A DNA stretch of 64,000 nt, from the NCBI GenBank assembly GCA_037367355.1, contig CM074701.1, positions 1,798,001 through 1,862,000 on the forward strand, read 5' to 3'. The notes under the pieces are model-generated. The model ran no database searches. It was given only the letters and a program-made list of their open reading frames with translations, and was not told the origin of the DNA. This DNA comes from Neoscytalidium dimidiatum (taxonomy: Eukaryota > Ascomycota > Dothideomycetes > Botryosphaeriales > Botryosphaeriaceae). A program made the position numbers and the translations under genes. Position 1 is the stretch's first letter. Each line of letters begins with the position of its first letter. This document shows, in pieces, positions 23,117 through 39,381 of the stretch.

Positions 23117-26100
23117 TGGCGAGGGCAGTGTTGCGCAAAGCACGGGGGTGCGGGACAAAGTGTGGCAGGCGTGCTGGGCGGGAGGATTCTCGTGCTTGAG
23201 CGCGGTCTTGCCTCTTGCTGTTCCCAGCAGTCCACGGGCTTGGGGAGGGCTGAATTGTATGGACGCGGGCGTGCGGCCACTGGAAAGCGACCTCGTTACA
23301 GTGCTCTTCTATGGCTGGCAGCGAGCGGCGTGATGGGGAGGCCGCTCGGTCGGGAAGCGTTCAGAAGCTGGCCTAGCACCGGGGGGGGCAGTCGCTGAGG
23401 CTGGACTAGCGATCCTTGGCTGGACGATGCTTGCGACGCCGTGAAGGGACTCGGGCCTTTTGGGGCCCTGGCGGGTGGTGTGGTGCGCAGCGCTGCCGGG
23501 CGCGAGTGGCCTGCGCTGGGCTGTGTGGGATGCCACAGACGGGCTAATTCTCGCTCGCGCGCACCCCACCAAGCCGCTAGGCTCCGCTGTCGACTCGCGC
23601 ACGCCCACCGCCGGTGCGTCCACGAGCCAACAGCGCCCGGCAATTGTGGCGCGCAGGTCGGCCAGGATGGCCCTGCGCCGCCGCGTCGGGTGTGCAGGGA
23701 GCGCACCGAGGCTGCGACCGCGGGCGAGCGCGCGAGATGATGGCCCGCTGTACGAGGTATGATGTATTGCAGCTGTGCGGAGCGGCCCAGCAGCGCGCCA
23801 GAGCAGCAACGTCGTCGAGCCAGGCGGGCGGCGAGCGGCGGGCGTCGACGAGATTAATGGCCACAGTACGGTGACGATGCACAGCCGGTGGCCGGGAACC
23901 GTCTGCTGCGACGGCGACCAACGGCCGGGCAGGTCAGCCTAAGGTAGGGCAGGGCAGCGCCGCCGCCGGTGCTGGCGCTGGCGCGGCGGACTGGGGGCGA
24001 GATGCACCCGACACCCTTCGGGAAGCGCAACGGGAGCGGATGGGCTTGACGATTGATGTAATGCCGCAGCGAGTCACGGCCGCGCACACCAGATATTACT
24101 GCTGTGCCGCACGGGAGGTTCATGCGCGGGAGAGGGACTGTGCTCAGCGCCAGAGCACACGTCAGTGGGAGCGCGGGAGGTGTGGTGAGAGCGTGGGTTG
24201 CAGCAGGCACGCGGCCGGCCGGCACCGCGTGCAGCATGCGCCATGCTCACGGTAGTGATGATGACGGTGGTGGGCATCGTGGACGTCGTGGAGGGGTGCT
24301 TGACACGCTTGAGCATTTCTCAGCCCGCCTGGGGCGGTCGCAGGCGGCTCAGAGCGACCAACGGCGAGCTCGATGATGAATGATCTCCCTGCCTTCACGA
24401 GCACACGACTCGCCGCACCGCCGGCTGCCGGCAAGCCTCCTTCTGCCCATCGCACCCCCATCGTCTCCAGGCCCGAGCGACGTACCCGAGCCAAGCTGGC
24501 GCGCGCGCCTTCGCCCTCGCCCATCGACGCCAGCGGTCCACTTCAAGTCCACCGGGAAGATATGACAACGGCGCAGGCGGTGGCAACTGCTAGCAGCCAA
24601 AGAGAAGAGGGAACCGCAGCTCGCTGCCCACCACCGCCCGGGGAGGGTCCCCTTCCTTGTAGATTTTCCCTGGGTGCTCGATCTGCCGTTCGTCTCCAGG
24701 CCGTGCCCATAGCTTCGCCCGCGCCCAAGAGCGGCAGCGCCTGAATAACGGCGCGGCTCAGCGTCCAGCGCCCATGATTCGCGAATGTGTCTGCAGCGCT
24801 GCAAGGAAGAATTATGGAAAAACTTATTTGTTTCTTCTCTTTTCCGGCTGCTCGAGGAGCTGGACTACATCATCTGCTCATGCTAAATCGTTCTCACATG
24901 CTTGCTTGCTACGAAGCATCACGGCCGCCGGGTCTCGACCGCCTGCCGCGAAGACGGCTGTTCCTAAAAAGCAAAGGCCGCCCGGGGTTGACCAGCAAAG
25001 GCTGCTTGCGGGGCGGCGTTTCTTTTCGGAGCAACATCTGCAGAACATAATTCCCTTTCGCCGGCATTACGGCGGCATCTTCCATGGATGTCTTCAATAA
25101 ACATTGAGGCCCACCGGCGGCGCTTTTGGTTCGGAGTTGATCCCTCCCCTCTTTTTCTTTCCTCCGCGCCGCCCTGCCCACACGACAGCCCTTCCTAAAA
25201 GACCCGAAGAGCGCGCCCTGAGGCACGCGAGCGTCTCCACGCCGGTGTCACAGCTGCGGTCGGCTGGCTAGAGCGCGATCTGGCGCATGCGCGGCCGACC
25301 AGACCAACTTTTAAATCCCAGCTCCAATCAGCACCCGCTCTTTCAAAACCCGAAGCATACCAAGCTCCCTCCGACTCGTGCTCCAGCGGAGGGAAGGCGG
25401 AAGCGCCCAAGCTCCGCCGCCGTTCCTCCGCCGCGTTGGATGCGCCGACTGCTCCTACCATTGGCACGCCTCGGCCCCTGGTCGCAGGTTCGGGTCGTGG
25501 GCGCGCCCAGGGTGCGGGATGGATCTGAGACCGAACCTAAGGGTAGGGAATTGTACGAATGCACGGCTGCATGGGCGCATGGCAAATCATTCAGCGCTCC
25601 ACTCATTCGCTGCTGTGCCTCTTCGCGCTCGCCGCTGTGGAGTAAACTCAAGCAAGCTTCCACCTCTCAGCTCTGGCGGCGGTCGCACCGAGGAGGGTTA
25701 TAACGATATGCGGATCATCCGAACAGCTGTCGGACCAACAGCTCGTTCCGACATCGCGTTGAGGCTCGACAAGGCCCCCCGGCAGGTTCCGTTGCCAGCG
25801 CCGCATCCTGTGCCGCGGCCGCCGCGCCAGCCTTGAACAAGACGGATTTTGGAAGATTTGCCCATGGGTGAAATATTTCTCCACCGCAGGGTAGCGCCAG
25901 TTACAACCGTCGCAGCGGCCGTATGCCGAAGGAACCGGTGGTAGGAACCACCACAGTCCACTTCGCGACCTGCCGCGACGCGCCTACGTATGCAGGGTCT
26001 TCTTAGCCCGCTTGGAATGAGCCTGCAATAATATATCAAGCAGCTGGCCGGGCCTGCGGCACTGGATCTGAGCGCGGACTTGGCTCTGTTTGCGGATCGG

Positions 26101-29100
26101 TTCGGCGAGCCGGCAGGTGGCAGGTGGTAGGAGGCGGCCCTGAGGCGGCTCGAGATCTCGCCTGGTGCCTGCTCCACTGGCGAGCCAGATGTTTGCCAGC
26201 GACGGACCGTTGCGAGCTGTCGCGTGGCAGATGGTGCACGCACAACAACGCGCCGCGGCGGGCGCTCCGCGAGTCGCGAGGAGCAAGGACTCCCATGATC
26301 GACTCGAGTGCTTAAGCAGCCCATTTGTCAGTGTCGGCACCGTCAAATAGAGTTTCTGGGCAAGCGACCACAGCGCTGGGAATCGCTATAAACGTCCACC
26401 ATCGCAATCCATCGCGATCGCGAGATGGCTGCAAATCCCAGATGTTCCGCCAGCGCCAGCCTCAGCCCCCTCCCTCCCCAGCAGCGTCGGCCGTCGGGGA
26501 TATCGTCGGAAGCCTGGTCGGATGAAGCTGAGCCCTGGGTGGGCGAGACGATCTGCCCTGCAGTGTAACGGTGCAGCGTGTGGCGGAGAAGATCTGTTGC
26601 TCGCGAGCACAGAGCAGCGCCGTCGCGGTGATGCCCTGGCACCTCGCTGAGTGAGCGCGCACGGAGGGCTGTGTCTCTCGCACGCGCGGGCGCTCGCAGG
26701 CATCGCAAGCGGCCACTGTGGGCCTTTCACATGCTAGTCGAAATGCAGACCCCATGCATCGATGCGGATTTCGCTTGTCGAGCACGCCTGTTCTTCCTGG
26801 GCCAGCAGGAGGCCCGAAGATCCAACTCACCGCATGCAATCTGCCTGTTGCACTCGCTCGTCATGACCGCCCATCGCGGACCCTGTTTTTGAGCTGCGGT
26901 GCCTGGTGATCCGGCCATGCCAACCTGGAGCAGCAACTGCCGGCCGGGCAGACAATCAAGCAGGCGGAGCGACATTGCCTGCTCGCGCGGCACACGCAGC
27001 GATGCTCGAAGCGGCAAAGCTGAGTGGGGGTCGTCTGCAGCCACCGTGGGATGGGATCTGCAGCAGCGCCCATAGCCCTGAATGCCCTGGTGCCCTTGTG
27101 CACTTTTTTTGTCGGGTTTAGCTGCTTAAAGCCGTAGCTTGCCGCTCCGCAACTTCATTGCCCTTTGTCTCCATCCGCTCTCGTTTTGATTGAAGGGGCT
27201 GTCTCCGCGCCCGCTGGCCGGCGAGCGCAATTACCGCTTCGTCTCCGCAAGAGCTCGCGGGAGCCCCAAATTGCGCGGTGGGCGAACGGAAGCAGCCCAT
27301 GGTCGTGTGCGCACCCGTCGGGGACCTGTTTCCCAGCGCGCCTGTGCTTCTCCTGAGCGAACAGGATAAACGCTGCTTGCCCGGGGGGTGTAGGACCCTG
27401 ACTGTGCATGCCTCCCAAGGTCTGGAAAGCGAATCCAGTTTGCTTCCGCCCTGCGCCCTGCCGCCCTCGCTCTCTCCCCGTCACCAACCTTCCTCTCATT
27501 CCATCCCGCGCGCGATGATGGAATGCGCCACGCAAGCTTTTGGCGAGCAATGCTTCCGATCGCCGGTCCCGTCCGGTCCAACGCCAGTATCGAGTAGGCA
27601 ATTCCGCTCAGGAATTATCCGCCATCTGGTTGGCGCGCGCGCAACGGGAGCGCCCTCACTACGTATCCCTTCCGACCGCAGGCATTCCGGACCGGGGGAA
27701 AAAAAAAAAAAGGCACCGGAAGTGCCTGAAGCGGACCTGCTTGCATCGCTCTGTCTCACCATGCTCGCGTGGTCCGTGGCAGCCAAGCGTCCAAAGAGCC
27801 AGAGACACAGTGCATCAACCCGGGCCGTCAATCTCGTATGCTGTCAATCCTCGACCAGGATGCGCGGTCCCTCCGTGTCGTGAACGTTATGGTGCGCCCT
27901 AAACTCTCGCCTGAACCTTCAACCCGAGCGCAGCCCACTGCCTTCTTCGGGTGGTGGGAGTTGATGCACGCTGCTGTCCACGACAGCTGCCAGCAGAGCG
28001 GTGAATATGGAAGTGCGTGGGTGTTTGGTCACACCGCGGACGCGGAGCAGGGCCATCCCAGCACCAGCCGACTCGGTCAGAAGGCCGCTGCGGTGGAGAA
28101 TGCCCAAACAGGCGGAGCTTCGAACAACAACGCCGCCTGCTGTCTCGAGGCTGCCATGTCTCATCCATCTCCACGCCGCCCGCACGCGAGGCGGGCGACA
28201 CACGCTGCAGGAGCGCGTGCGCTGCGCGGCGGTCAGCCACAGCCAGCCCACACCTGCCTCACCAACCTCCCCTCCAGCGCTTCGCGGCTCCACTGCGGTC
28301 CATTGGCCCCCAACAGAGTCTCCATGAAATTGTCCAGGTAACGGGCGGGGTCGGTGTGTAAGCGATGCGGTCTTTAGCCATGCCGTGAATAATCACCGTC
28401 GCCCTCCCCGGTTGTCCATGATGTCGAGGGCCAGCTCACGGCCTCTCCAGGATCTCCGTTTCGGGAAACTGGCCACGCGTGAATCCAGCTGTCGTCGTAC
28501 GTATCCGTCAACCAGTCCGTGTCGCCATGATGCTCCGGGATCCAGGTTGGCGAGAGACAGCTCCACACGCAATCCAGGGCAAGCTCCTCCAGGTAGGTCC
28601 GGCGCGTTGGGGCTCGGGAACTGACGCTATAAACAGAAGCGTCCCAAGCGGACGACCGTTTACCTTTATACTCATGACGACAGCTCCCACGCTCCCGCAC
28701 CCCTGAACAACGATCGGGGAATGGAGAAAAAGTGACCAACGCGAGCCTGCTAGGCTGCGCAAAGGGCGCAAAATCCGCTGATTTGCGATTTCGACGCCAG
28801 ATAACGTTATCTTTGTGTCGTGTCGCGCCGAGCGCCAACAGCACAGCGGATCGCAGCGCACGCGCAGCAACCAAAAACAACCCGCGTTTGATAAGTGGCT
28901 CCGAGCAGGCCCGGGCCTGGCTGCTGATGCCTATATCTGTCCAGATTGCACCATTCTGCCAATGAAGGCACGCGCAGAAATCGGAACTCCCTATCTCCTC
29001 CCTCCCGCCCTCCTTCCCTCACTCCCTCCACCTTTCGTCTTGCCCCGGATCCAACGGCCCGGTCCCTTCCCAGCAGCCTGTCAGAACCAGCCCTGCCGTA

Positions 29101-30103
29101 CGTTTCCCATGACAAGCTGATGCAGGGTGACGATCATCCCGTACCGGTCAAAGGGCGCGAATAGTCGTATCTGTGGAGCTGCCGGCCCTACGACGCGGCG
29201 TGGAGCATGAGACGAGCCTACGCAATCTTCCGATTTGCCTGATGGCTCCTTGTCGGTGATACTCACAGCTTCCTAGATAGGGAGGGAGACCACGCGAATG
29301 GGACGGTGCGACACCGTCCCCCAAATCTTATCTTTCCAGAAGCTTGTTGGGACTCTCTCCGTCTTTCCCGGACGTCAAGTCTGTGCCAGGAGCTTCCTGC
29401 AGGGACGGCGGGAGCGACCTATTACTTGCATCCTGATCCTCACTCCTGTTGTCATGCTCATAAAGCTTGACTGACAGGTGGACGTGTTACCCACTGCAGT
29501 GGTCGATGATGATAAGCTGGCAGCCTTGCTCGCAGAATCCCCACAGATGGGGCGATAGTTTTCTGCCGCGCGGGTGGAATTGTGGGGTGCATGATGGCTT
29601 GTTATCTAGAACGATCAGACCTGAGCAGGTGCAGATTAGCGGCGGACGAGCCACCGATTGCGACCGTAAGGATCTCAAGCTTCGACTAAGAAGGAAAAGT
29701 ACGGGTGTTCACTCTTGAGTCTCGTCGATGTGTTGTTCATTCTGATATCTAGTCCCGTCTTATCCAGGCCGACCCGAGCAAGTCTCGGCCTTCACATGCG
29801 TTTCAGCTTCAACGCACGGTCACTCCGCGCTTCTGCACTCTCGGTCTATGGTTCTGGCATAGATAAAGTGTACTCTGGCCTGCCTTCCCAGCAAGAACAG
29901 GGGTTCCGTTGGTGCCCTGAAGTGACTGGCGTCTTATCACACGTGGGAAGGTCTCTTTTGCATTCGGGGACCATCAAAGAGTAGATTCAGCGCCGATATC
30001 AGGATTCGTGCGGCCGAGGCACAGCCGCATGTGCTCCTAAGCTTGTACAAGGAGATAATGGCCGTGGGGGTCCGGCTACTGTTCGAGGAACGTCGTCCAG
30101 CGC
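23117..30103. other. Large gene-poor GC-rich region (about 7 kb) upstream of areA
   Basis: It holds many overlapping ORFs of 60-210 codons on both strands, all Arg/Ala/Pro/Ser-rich and without recognisable domains, which is typical of random GC-rich DNA. The areA promoter and a long 5' leader should occupy the left end. I found no spliceable conserved gene, tRNA or transposon ORF. An A tract lies at about 27698-27711. Species-specific or non-coding genes cannot be excluded. Confidence 0.45.
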
Positions 30104-30504
30104 TCATGATGCGCTCTTATCGTGGTCGTGCGAGCTTCCCGAGGGGCTGGGTGCGCTTCCCCCATTAACAGTCTCTTCTCCGAGCACCTTGCTGGCCGCC
30201 ATGAACCTATGGGAAAGGAGAAAATTAGAAACAATCTTATCTTGCGCTCCTTCTTTAAGCTTGTAACGAGAAGTCCGCGGAATCTTTAGGAATGATGCAC
30301 GTACATTCCTCCACAGTATCCACCCAGACCGCGCATGCTCTCCGCTTGTACGGCGGTCATCCGCAGGAGATTTTCCAGATCTGCCATATTCGCAGTCAGT
30401 TGCGCTAGCTGGGAGTGCAAGTGCGAAAGCTGGCGGGCTTTCTGCGAAGCGGGCGCGGTGCTTGCGCGAGATCCGGTACTGGTCGATCGTTGAATTCCAG
30501 ACAT
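30104..30504 (-). CDS. HSK3: DASH/Dam1 complex subunit Hsk3
   Basis: Two exons, complement of 30104-30206 and 30305-30504, give 100 aa. The core SQKARQLSHLHSQLAQLTANMADLENLLRMTAVQAESMRGLGGYCGGM continues across a 98-nt intron (GTACGT...CCATAG) as FMAASKVLGEE. This is the characteristic coiled-coil segment of fungal Hsk3, a small subunit of the DASH complex. DASH couples kinetochores to spindle microtubules. The N-terminus is Ser/Thr-rich and the C-terminal tail is polar. The length fits the family. It is divergent from the small membrane-protein gene with 303 bp between start codons, so the two probably share a promoter region. Confidence 0.9.
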
Positions 30505-30807
30505 TTCGAACGACTAGAAGGGGACTGTGTCGTAGTTCGGAGCGTTTACGAGAGTACCCCTTCAGTTTTGACCGAAGCTGGAGCGAATGAATCGTGGTGG
30601 TGATGGTGGTGGCAGCAATGAGGAGGTGGTCGTGGTTGCGATGTCGAGCTTGGGTCGCAGGTGCGCGCAGACTGTTTGTCCGTTTATCGCACGGAGCTTC
30701 GGAGTTAAAGGATGGACCAGGGTCTTCCCGCCAGCCGGGAGCTTTTTCTGCTGCTCCACCTTCACTGCTTTGTCCTCATCACCTCACCCATCGACACTGC
30801 ACTCATA

Positions 30808-31211
30808 ATGTCGCAACAGACAATCCGTCGTGTCGTTCTCACCGGAGCTGTGGCCGCTATTACCGTCTCCGGTGCCCTGTACGGCGCAGGTCTCAAGACC
30901 GAGCAAGAGTACAAACAGGTACGAAGATCCAAACTACGGCAAGAGTTAGCTCTAGGCGCGCAATCCCTATTACACTTATTCATGCGCTGCTTAGTCCTTC
31001 TCTTGGATCGGTTGACCGTTGCTATTATGTAGGGTATTAACGGCTATCATAGGCAAGAAGGACAGTTTACGAACTGCCCATCGAGGAACGCATTGCAGGG
31101 CTCGAGACGAAGCGAGCGCGCCTCGTTTCCCAGAAGGAAGATCTCGAGCGGAAAATAGCAGAAATAGAGGCGCGGCGAGCGGCGGCATCGACGGCCCACT
31201 CTACCGATTGA
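30808..31211 (+). CDS. Small single-pass membrane protein, coiled-coil tail, unassigned
   Basis: Join(30808-30918, 31053-31211), 89 aa, with a 134-nt intron (GTACGA...ATCATAG). The N-terminal half is MSQQTIRRVVLTGAVAAITV followed by SGALYGAGL, one hydrophobic segment behind a short basic leader. The C-terminal half is a charged helix (ELPIEERIAGLETKRARL, EDLERKIAEIEARRAAA) that looks coiled-coil. The layout suits a small mitochondrial inner-membrane or ER protein, but I do not recognise the family. The exon join keeps frame (EYKQ|ARRTVYELP). Its start lies 303 bp from the divergent HSK3 start. Confidence 0.75.
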
Positions 31212-33304
31212 AGTTCCCTGCCTATATGCCACCTCCCATGCTGACTTCCATGCCCGTCATGCAATGTCACGCACGTCTCCCGATAGCGACTCACCCCACC
31301 TCGGCCTTGTATCGTCACGGATAAGCCACCCGCTGTGCGGGTGGATGGCGTGTGTCCGGACGTGAGTCCTCCCGGAACCTGGTCCGCTACCGATTCCTCT
31401 ACCATTTGTGGTCCTGTGCAGTGGCAAATATCGTTCCGGCTTTTTCAATGAAACGAGGAGGGGTAAATCGTGGAAAGTCGTCGCGACTTGACTCCGGAAC
31501 GATTCTAGGCTGAGAAATGACCTGGGCCTTGGAATCCATCGCGAAAACCCCCGCCATCACATGAAAGTGGAACGAGCAACTAGTATGATGCAATTGTACC
31601 AAGCCACTACTCGTCAACTGCTGCCCCTAGTGTTTGTGGTAACACTAGATTTCCATGTCCATGTCTCTCCATGACGGACTATTGCATCCTCTTCGGTAGG
31701 GCAGTTCGAATAGCTGGTGCTAGGCTGAACGTGCAATATCATCGCAAGTCCGATGCTCGCGACTGAGGGATTATGGAGAGGTTTAATGGTACCTTCCACG
31801 TTGGAATTTTTGGGTAGTGCCTCATGCAGCGGTTGGATGGACTATTTTCTCTCTGATAATGGATTGGAGAAGCCGCCAGCGGGCCACGTCAGCATCATTG
31901 AAGGAACCGGATATGCAGATAGATTCCCTGGGCTTCTCATTCAATCACAGAGGACCTTTGGCACTCGGGAAGCCCCCATTCTGCCATCAACTTGCTCAAA
32001 GTCCAGGAAATCCAGCTGATGCTACACCAGCCCTGCTGTGCCAAGGAGTTGAAGTTGGCTGCGAATGTCGTAATCGAGCATCCGTTCACCCAATCAATCC
32101 TCGTGGACAGGTGTACCAGTCAAGCAGACACAGATTTTATCAATTTCTTCTGGCGGCATGAATACTGCAGCTCCTTTATGCGCACCGCTAGCCACCCTTT
32201 AGTTCCTCAGAGCCTCGGCTTCGTATGTTCACGCTTGTGAAGGAAACATTCAGCATCCTCTGCGTTCTGCCAATGCTCGACAGAGCTGAGTACTTGTGTC
32301 CAAGACACACACTGATACTAAGAATTCGATTCTGACAACATGTCGGAACCTGACCAATAGTAGCTAAGCCTTTTCAATATTTTTTGGGTTTAATTTGGTG
32401 ACTATGAAAGTGAGAGAACCTGCCGCTTCCAATCGTGCGGGATTCAATAACTAGCACGCCGCGCAATGCTGAGTGAAGGTTCTATAGTCGACGGCAAACT
32501 TCAATATACAGCGACTGAATAAGCTGGTACGTAGATGGCTCATAGTGGACTGCTAGTTGTCTCTCGAGACATTAGCACTCTACAGGTAAGAATGCTTTTT
32601 CTCTTTCTAAGGAGCTTCAGTGGTCTCTCAATAGACCAACAGATATTGAGCTCAATAGCCTCAATAGCCCCGAATTTGGTCTCAATAGGTTTCAATTATG
32701 TCCCGTCAATCAACCAATGCCGACGATTCCCTTTGGATCTGTCCCCCATACGTCATCCTCGTTCACCTTTCCTCGTCCACTCATCTACATGTTGCGCCAC
32801 ATGTTACTTAAAGCTTCCCGTCGTTCTTCTTCAAATGATGTCTCACAGGTTACCTTCCACTAATGGGCAGACATCTCACTCCACAACGGCATCACATAAC
32901 CTGCAAGACGCATAAGTACGCAAAATGATCAATCGCCCATTCACCTCTTCACCTACTGACTAAGTACTCCAGTCTAAAACCCGCGCCACACACCACAGCT
33001 CTCACAATCCCTTCGCTCGCTCGTTTAGAAACAGAAGGCCATGGCCTCCGGGCGTGCCATGGCAATACGCCCGTATATACACCAACAAAGAACCAAAAAT
33101 GAAAAGCCAATAGTCAGGTAAAAAGTAAAGCCCGATGAGCACGAACCCAGTGACGTCCACCCGCCATTTGTTTTTGTTTGCCAACAAGGGAAAAGGAAAA
33201 TGCCCGAAAGGGTGATAAGGAAGAGAGTCTATCTCTCGAATTCCATCTCAGCCCTCCTTACTGTTACAACCAATCGACGTACACACCATATCCGCATCTC
33301 GGAA
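31212..33304. other. Intergenic region (about 2.1 kb)
   Basis: The only ORFs are short and overlapping. A cluster of TCAATAG motifs with a 14-bp palindrome lies at 32628-32688. No supportable gene was found. It separates the convergent 3' ends of the small membrane-protein gene and ARG5,6. Confidence 0.5.
32628..32688. repeat. Four TCAATAG repeats with a central palindrome
   Basis: TCAATAG occurs at 32628, 32652, 32661 and 32682. TATTGAGCTCAATA at 32644-32657 is a perfect 14-bp palindrome containing the same motif in both orientations. The function is unknown. Confidence 0.8.
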
Positions 33305-37221
<3,917 letters not shown>

Positions 37222-38036
37222 TTACTTCTTCTGAGTGGCAACGACTACACAGCTTGTCAGCGAGAAGCTCTAAGCAGCGGTGGGCGGATGTTTCGAAACT
37301 TACCGGAAGGCACGATGATGATGACCAGCAGGATGATAATACCAATGATCAGACACATGCGCATCTTCATGTCTTTCCACCACATCTGCTTGCGCACGCG
37401 ATTGGCTCCGCGACGGAAGCCTTGTGCGGAGACTGCCAGGTTGTCGGTCTTGTCCTGGAGGGAATCTAGCCTGGCACCACGCTCCGACACCTTGTTGATG
37501 TTGTCGCGCATGATGCCGACGGTGCTATCGATTTCCTGTACGTCATCTGTCAGCAAATTACCTGGTAAATTTTCCAAATGCGACGCTGTAGCGACAGGGT
37601 CCTCGGTTCGAGCGACAGCGGGCAGCTGAGACACTTTGTTGTTTATGATGCGACCGTGCGACATATCAGGAGGTGTAGCAGCTGGACCGCGACGGCCGGC
37701 AATCGGCTCTCCGTTGCTGGAACGCGATTTCAAATGTCGCGCGATAGCGACGGTCCCTCGCAATCAAAACCCCAGGCGCAAAGATGCCTTTGTGCCGTAG
37801 ATCAGAGACTGCGACTGCTGCTGTGCCAGAGCTCCATCGCGGCTGCTGCCTGTCCCACGCCACTCGCTGCCGCGTCGTTCCGGGGTCCACTGCTGGGTGG
37901 GATGCACGCCTGTCGGCCGGGAGGAGGTGGGTGAACCTACAGCCTGGAGCGCGGCGGTGCGTTGGTTGCCATTGTTCTGGCTGGCGTTGCCGCCCGAGGG
38001 AATGTAGGGGTCGTAGGGCTGCTCGCGGTCGGCCAT
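37222..38036 (-). CDS. SNC1: Synaptobrevin/VAMP-family v-SNARE (Snc1-like)
   Basis: Three exons, complement of 37222-37244, 37304-37535 and 37941-38036, give 116 aa. The N-terminus [16 protein letters not shown] is disordered. The R-SNARE motif runs from [20 protein letters not shown] through [20 protein letters not shown] and carries the family's zero-layer Arg in [15 protein letters not shown] leads into a C-terminal membrane anchor ([15 protein letters not shown]) ending VVATQKK. The product drives fusion of secretory and endocytic vesicles with the plasma membrane. Introns are 405 nt (unusually long) and 59 nt. The last exon is only 23 nt and supplies the conserved VVAT tail; without it the frame would run into GKFRNIRPP. 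Confidence 0.95.
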
Positions 38037-39381
38037 GGCTGTGGTGGTGGGTATCGTCGGTGAGGATGGAGCGGATGGCGGCAGTCGCAGGCAGCGGGTG
38101 TGGTGTGGTGATGGAAAGTGGTGGAAAAGTGGTGGGCGGTCGAGCGACGGGCGTGGGTGTCGGTCGGAGAACAGGTGGTCGGGCGCTGGCGTTGGCGAGG
38201 ATGGCTTTGGCTACGAAGGGAGGCTGAGCTGGGCGCGCCGGGAGCAGGTCGTTAAGAGTCTCGTTCTCGCGGCGGGGGCTGCGGCAACGCGGTTTGTGCG
38301 GCACGCGGCTGGGCTGCAGAAAGTTGTGGGCGACGAGTGAGAGAGAAAAATTGGAGGGTGATGCAGAGGTATGAGATTGAGCAAGCTAATAGACAGTTCA
38401 ATGGCCGGCTACAACACAGCAGCAGCGATCACGTGGAAGCTGCGGAAGCCGTGGCAACGAGGCAAGGCTGAGTCGCCGAGTCCGTCGGTGGTCGGTCGTC
38501 CCCTTGTTGGGCAGGCGGCGGCACCTGCGGAAGCGTCGAGCGCCGGTGCACGCGGCAGCGGCGAGAGGGCTACGTAGGCGCTGGGGCTGATGCTATTCTC
38601 GTGGCCTGCGGGTCGCTACATAAGCGGTCGCGGCTGCTCGGCGCCAGCTGCCCGCGCACGACGCTGAAGCACGATGCGAGACAATTGTCAGCCCGGAAGC
38701 CCGCTGCTCCTCGCTCCTGTGCCGCCGCCCAGTGCCAATGCATTTTTTACGCCGCTTTGGCAGCCGCGGCGCGTGTAAGAAACGGCCGCGTGCGGTTTAG
38801 GGCGGGCGCGCTCTAGCCGTTCCAAGGCCGCCGAGCATGCTTGTTGCTCGAGCGAATGGTGGCTCAGCCCGGCGCGAGTGCGATGGCCCAATACGAACGA
38901 CGACCCAGCAGGATTGTCTCGTCTTGGCTGCCTGCCTTCGCAGCCCGTCCCCCTACCACTCTGCTGCGACCTTGCTACCTCACGACCACGACCAGATTCC
39001 CAGACTCCCTCTGCCGGCACACACTCGTTTCCCTCTCGTTGCTGAACGCCTCTCGCCTTCCTCACCAGTCCGCAGCGACCGCTAGCACCGGTGCCGCCAG
39101 AGTCCGCCCCGATCACCCGCCTACCCCGGATTTCCGCTACGCACCCGCCATCCGTCATCTCCACTCGTCACCTCCAAGGTCGTCATCCACTCGTTCGCCG
39201 CGCTCCTACCAACACCCGCCTGCAGCTCCGACCGCGCGCGCTCTCCACAACCCGCGCGTGCTTCGGGCCCTTCCCCACGTCCTTCTCGACGAGGCAACGC
39301 TGCGCACGCCACGCGCCTACGATCGCCTCGACGGCGCATCTATCGTCGTAGTGACCGTGCCACATCCTCATCGCCGTCGCC
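38037..39381. other. Divergent GC-rich upstream region
   Basis: About 1.3 kb between the SNC1 start (-) and the GH76 start (+). Long chance ORFs occur on both strands without family content. It probably holds both promoters, with a CT-rich leader before GH76. Confidence 0.55.

Noticed and set aside
23117..23158. N-terminal extension of AreA from a TTG at 23158
   Set aside because: The extension begins with a non-ATG codon. The first ATG in frame is at 23116 and gives a normal AreA N-terminus.
37597..37612. GGTTCGAGCGA-like tRNA B-box match within SNC1 intron 1
   Set aside because: There is no paired CC end, no A box at the right distance and no foldable acceptor stem.
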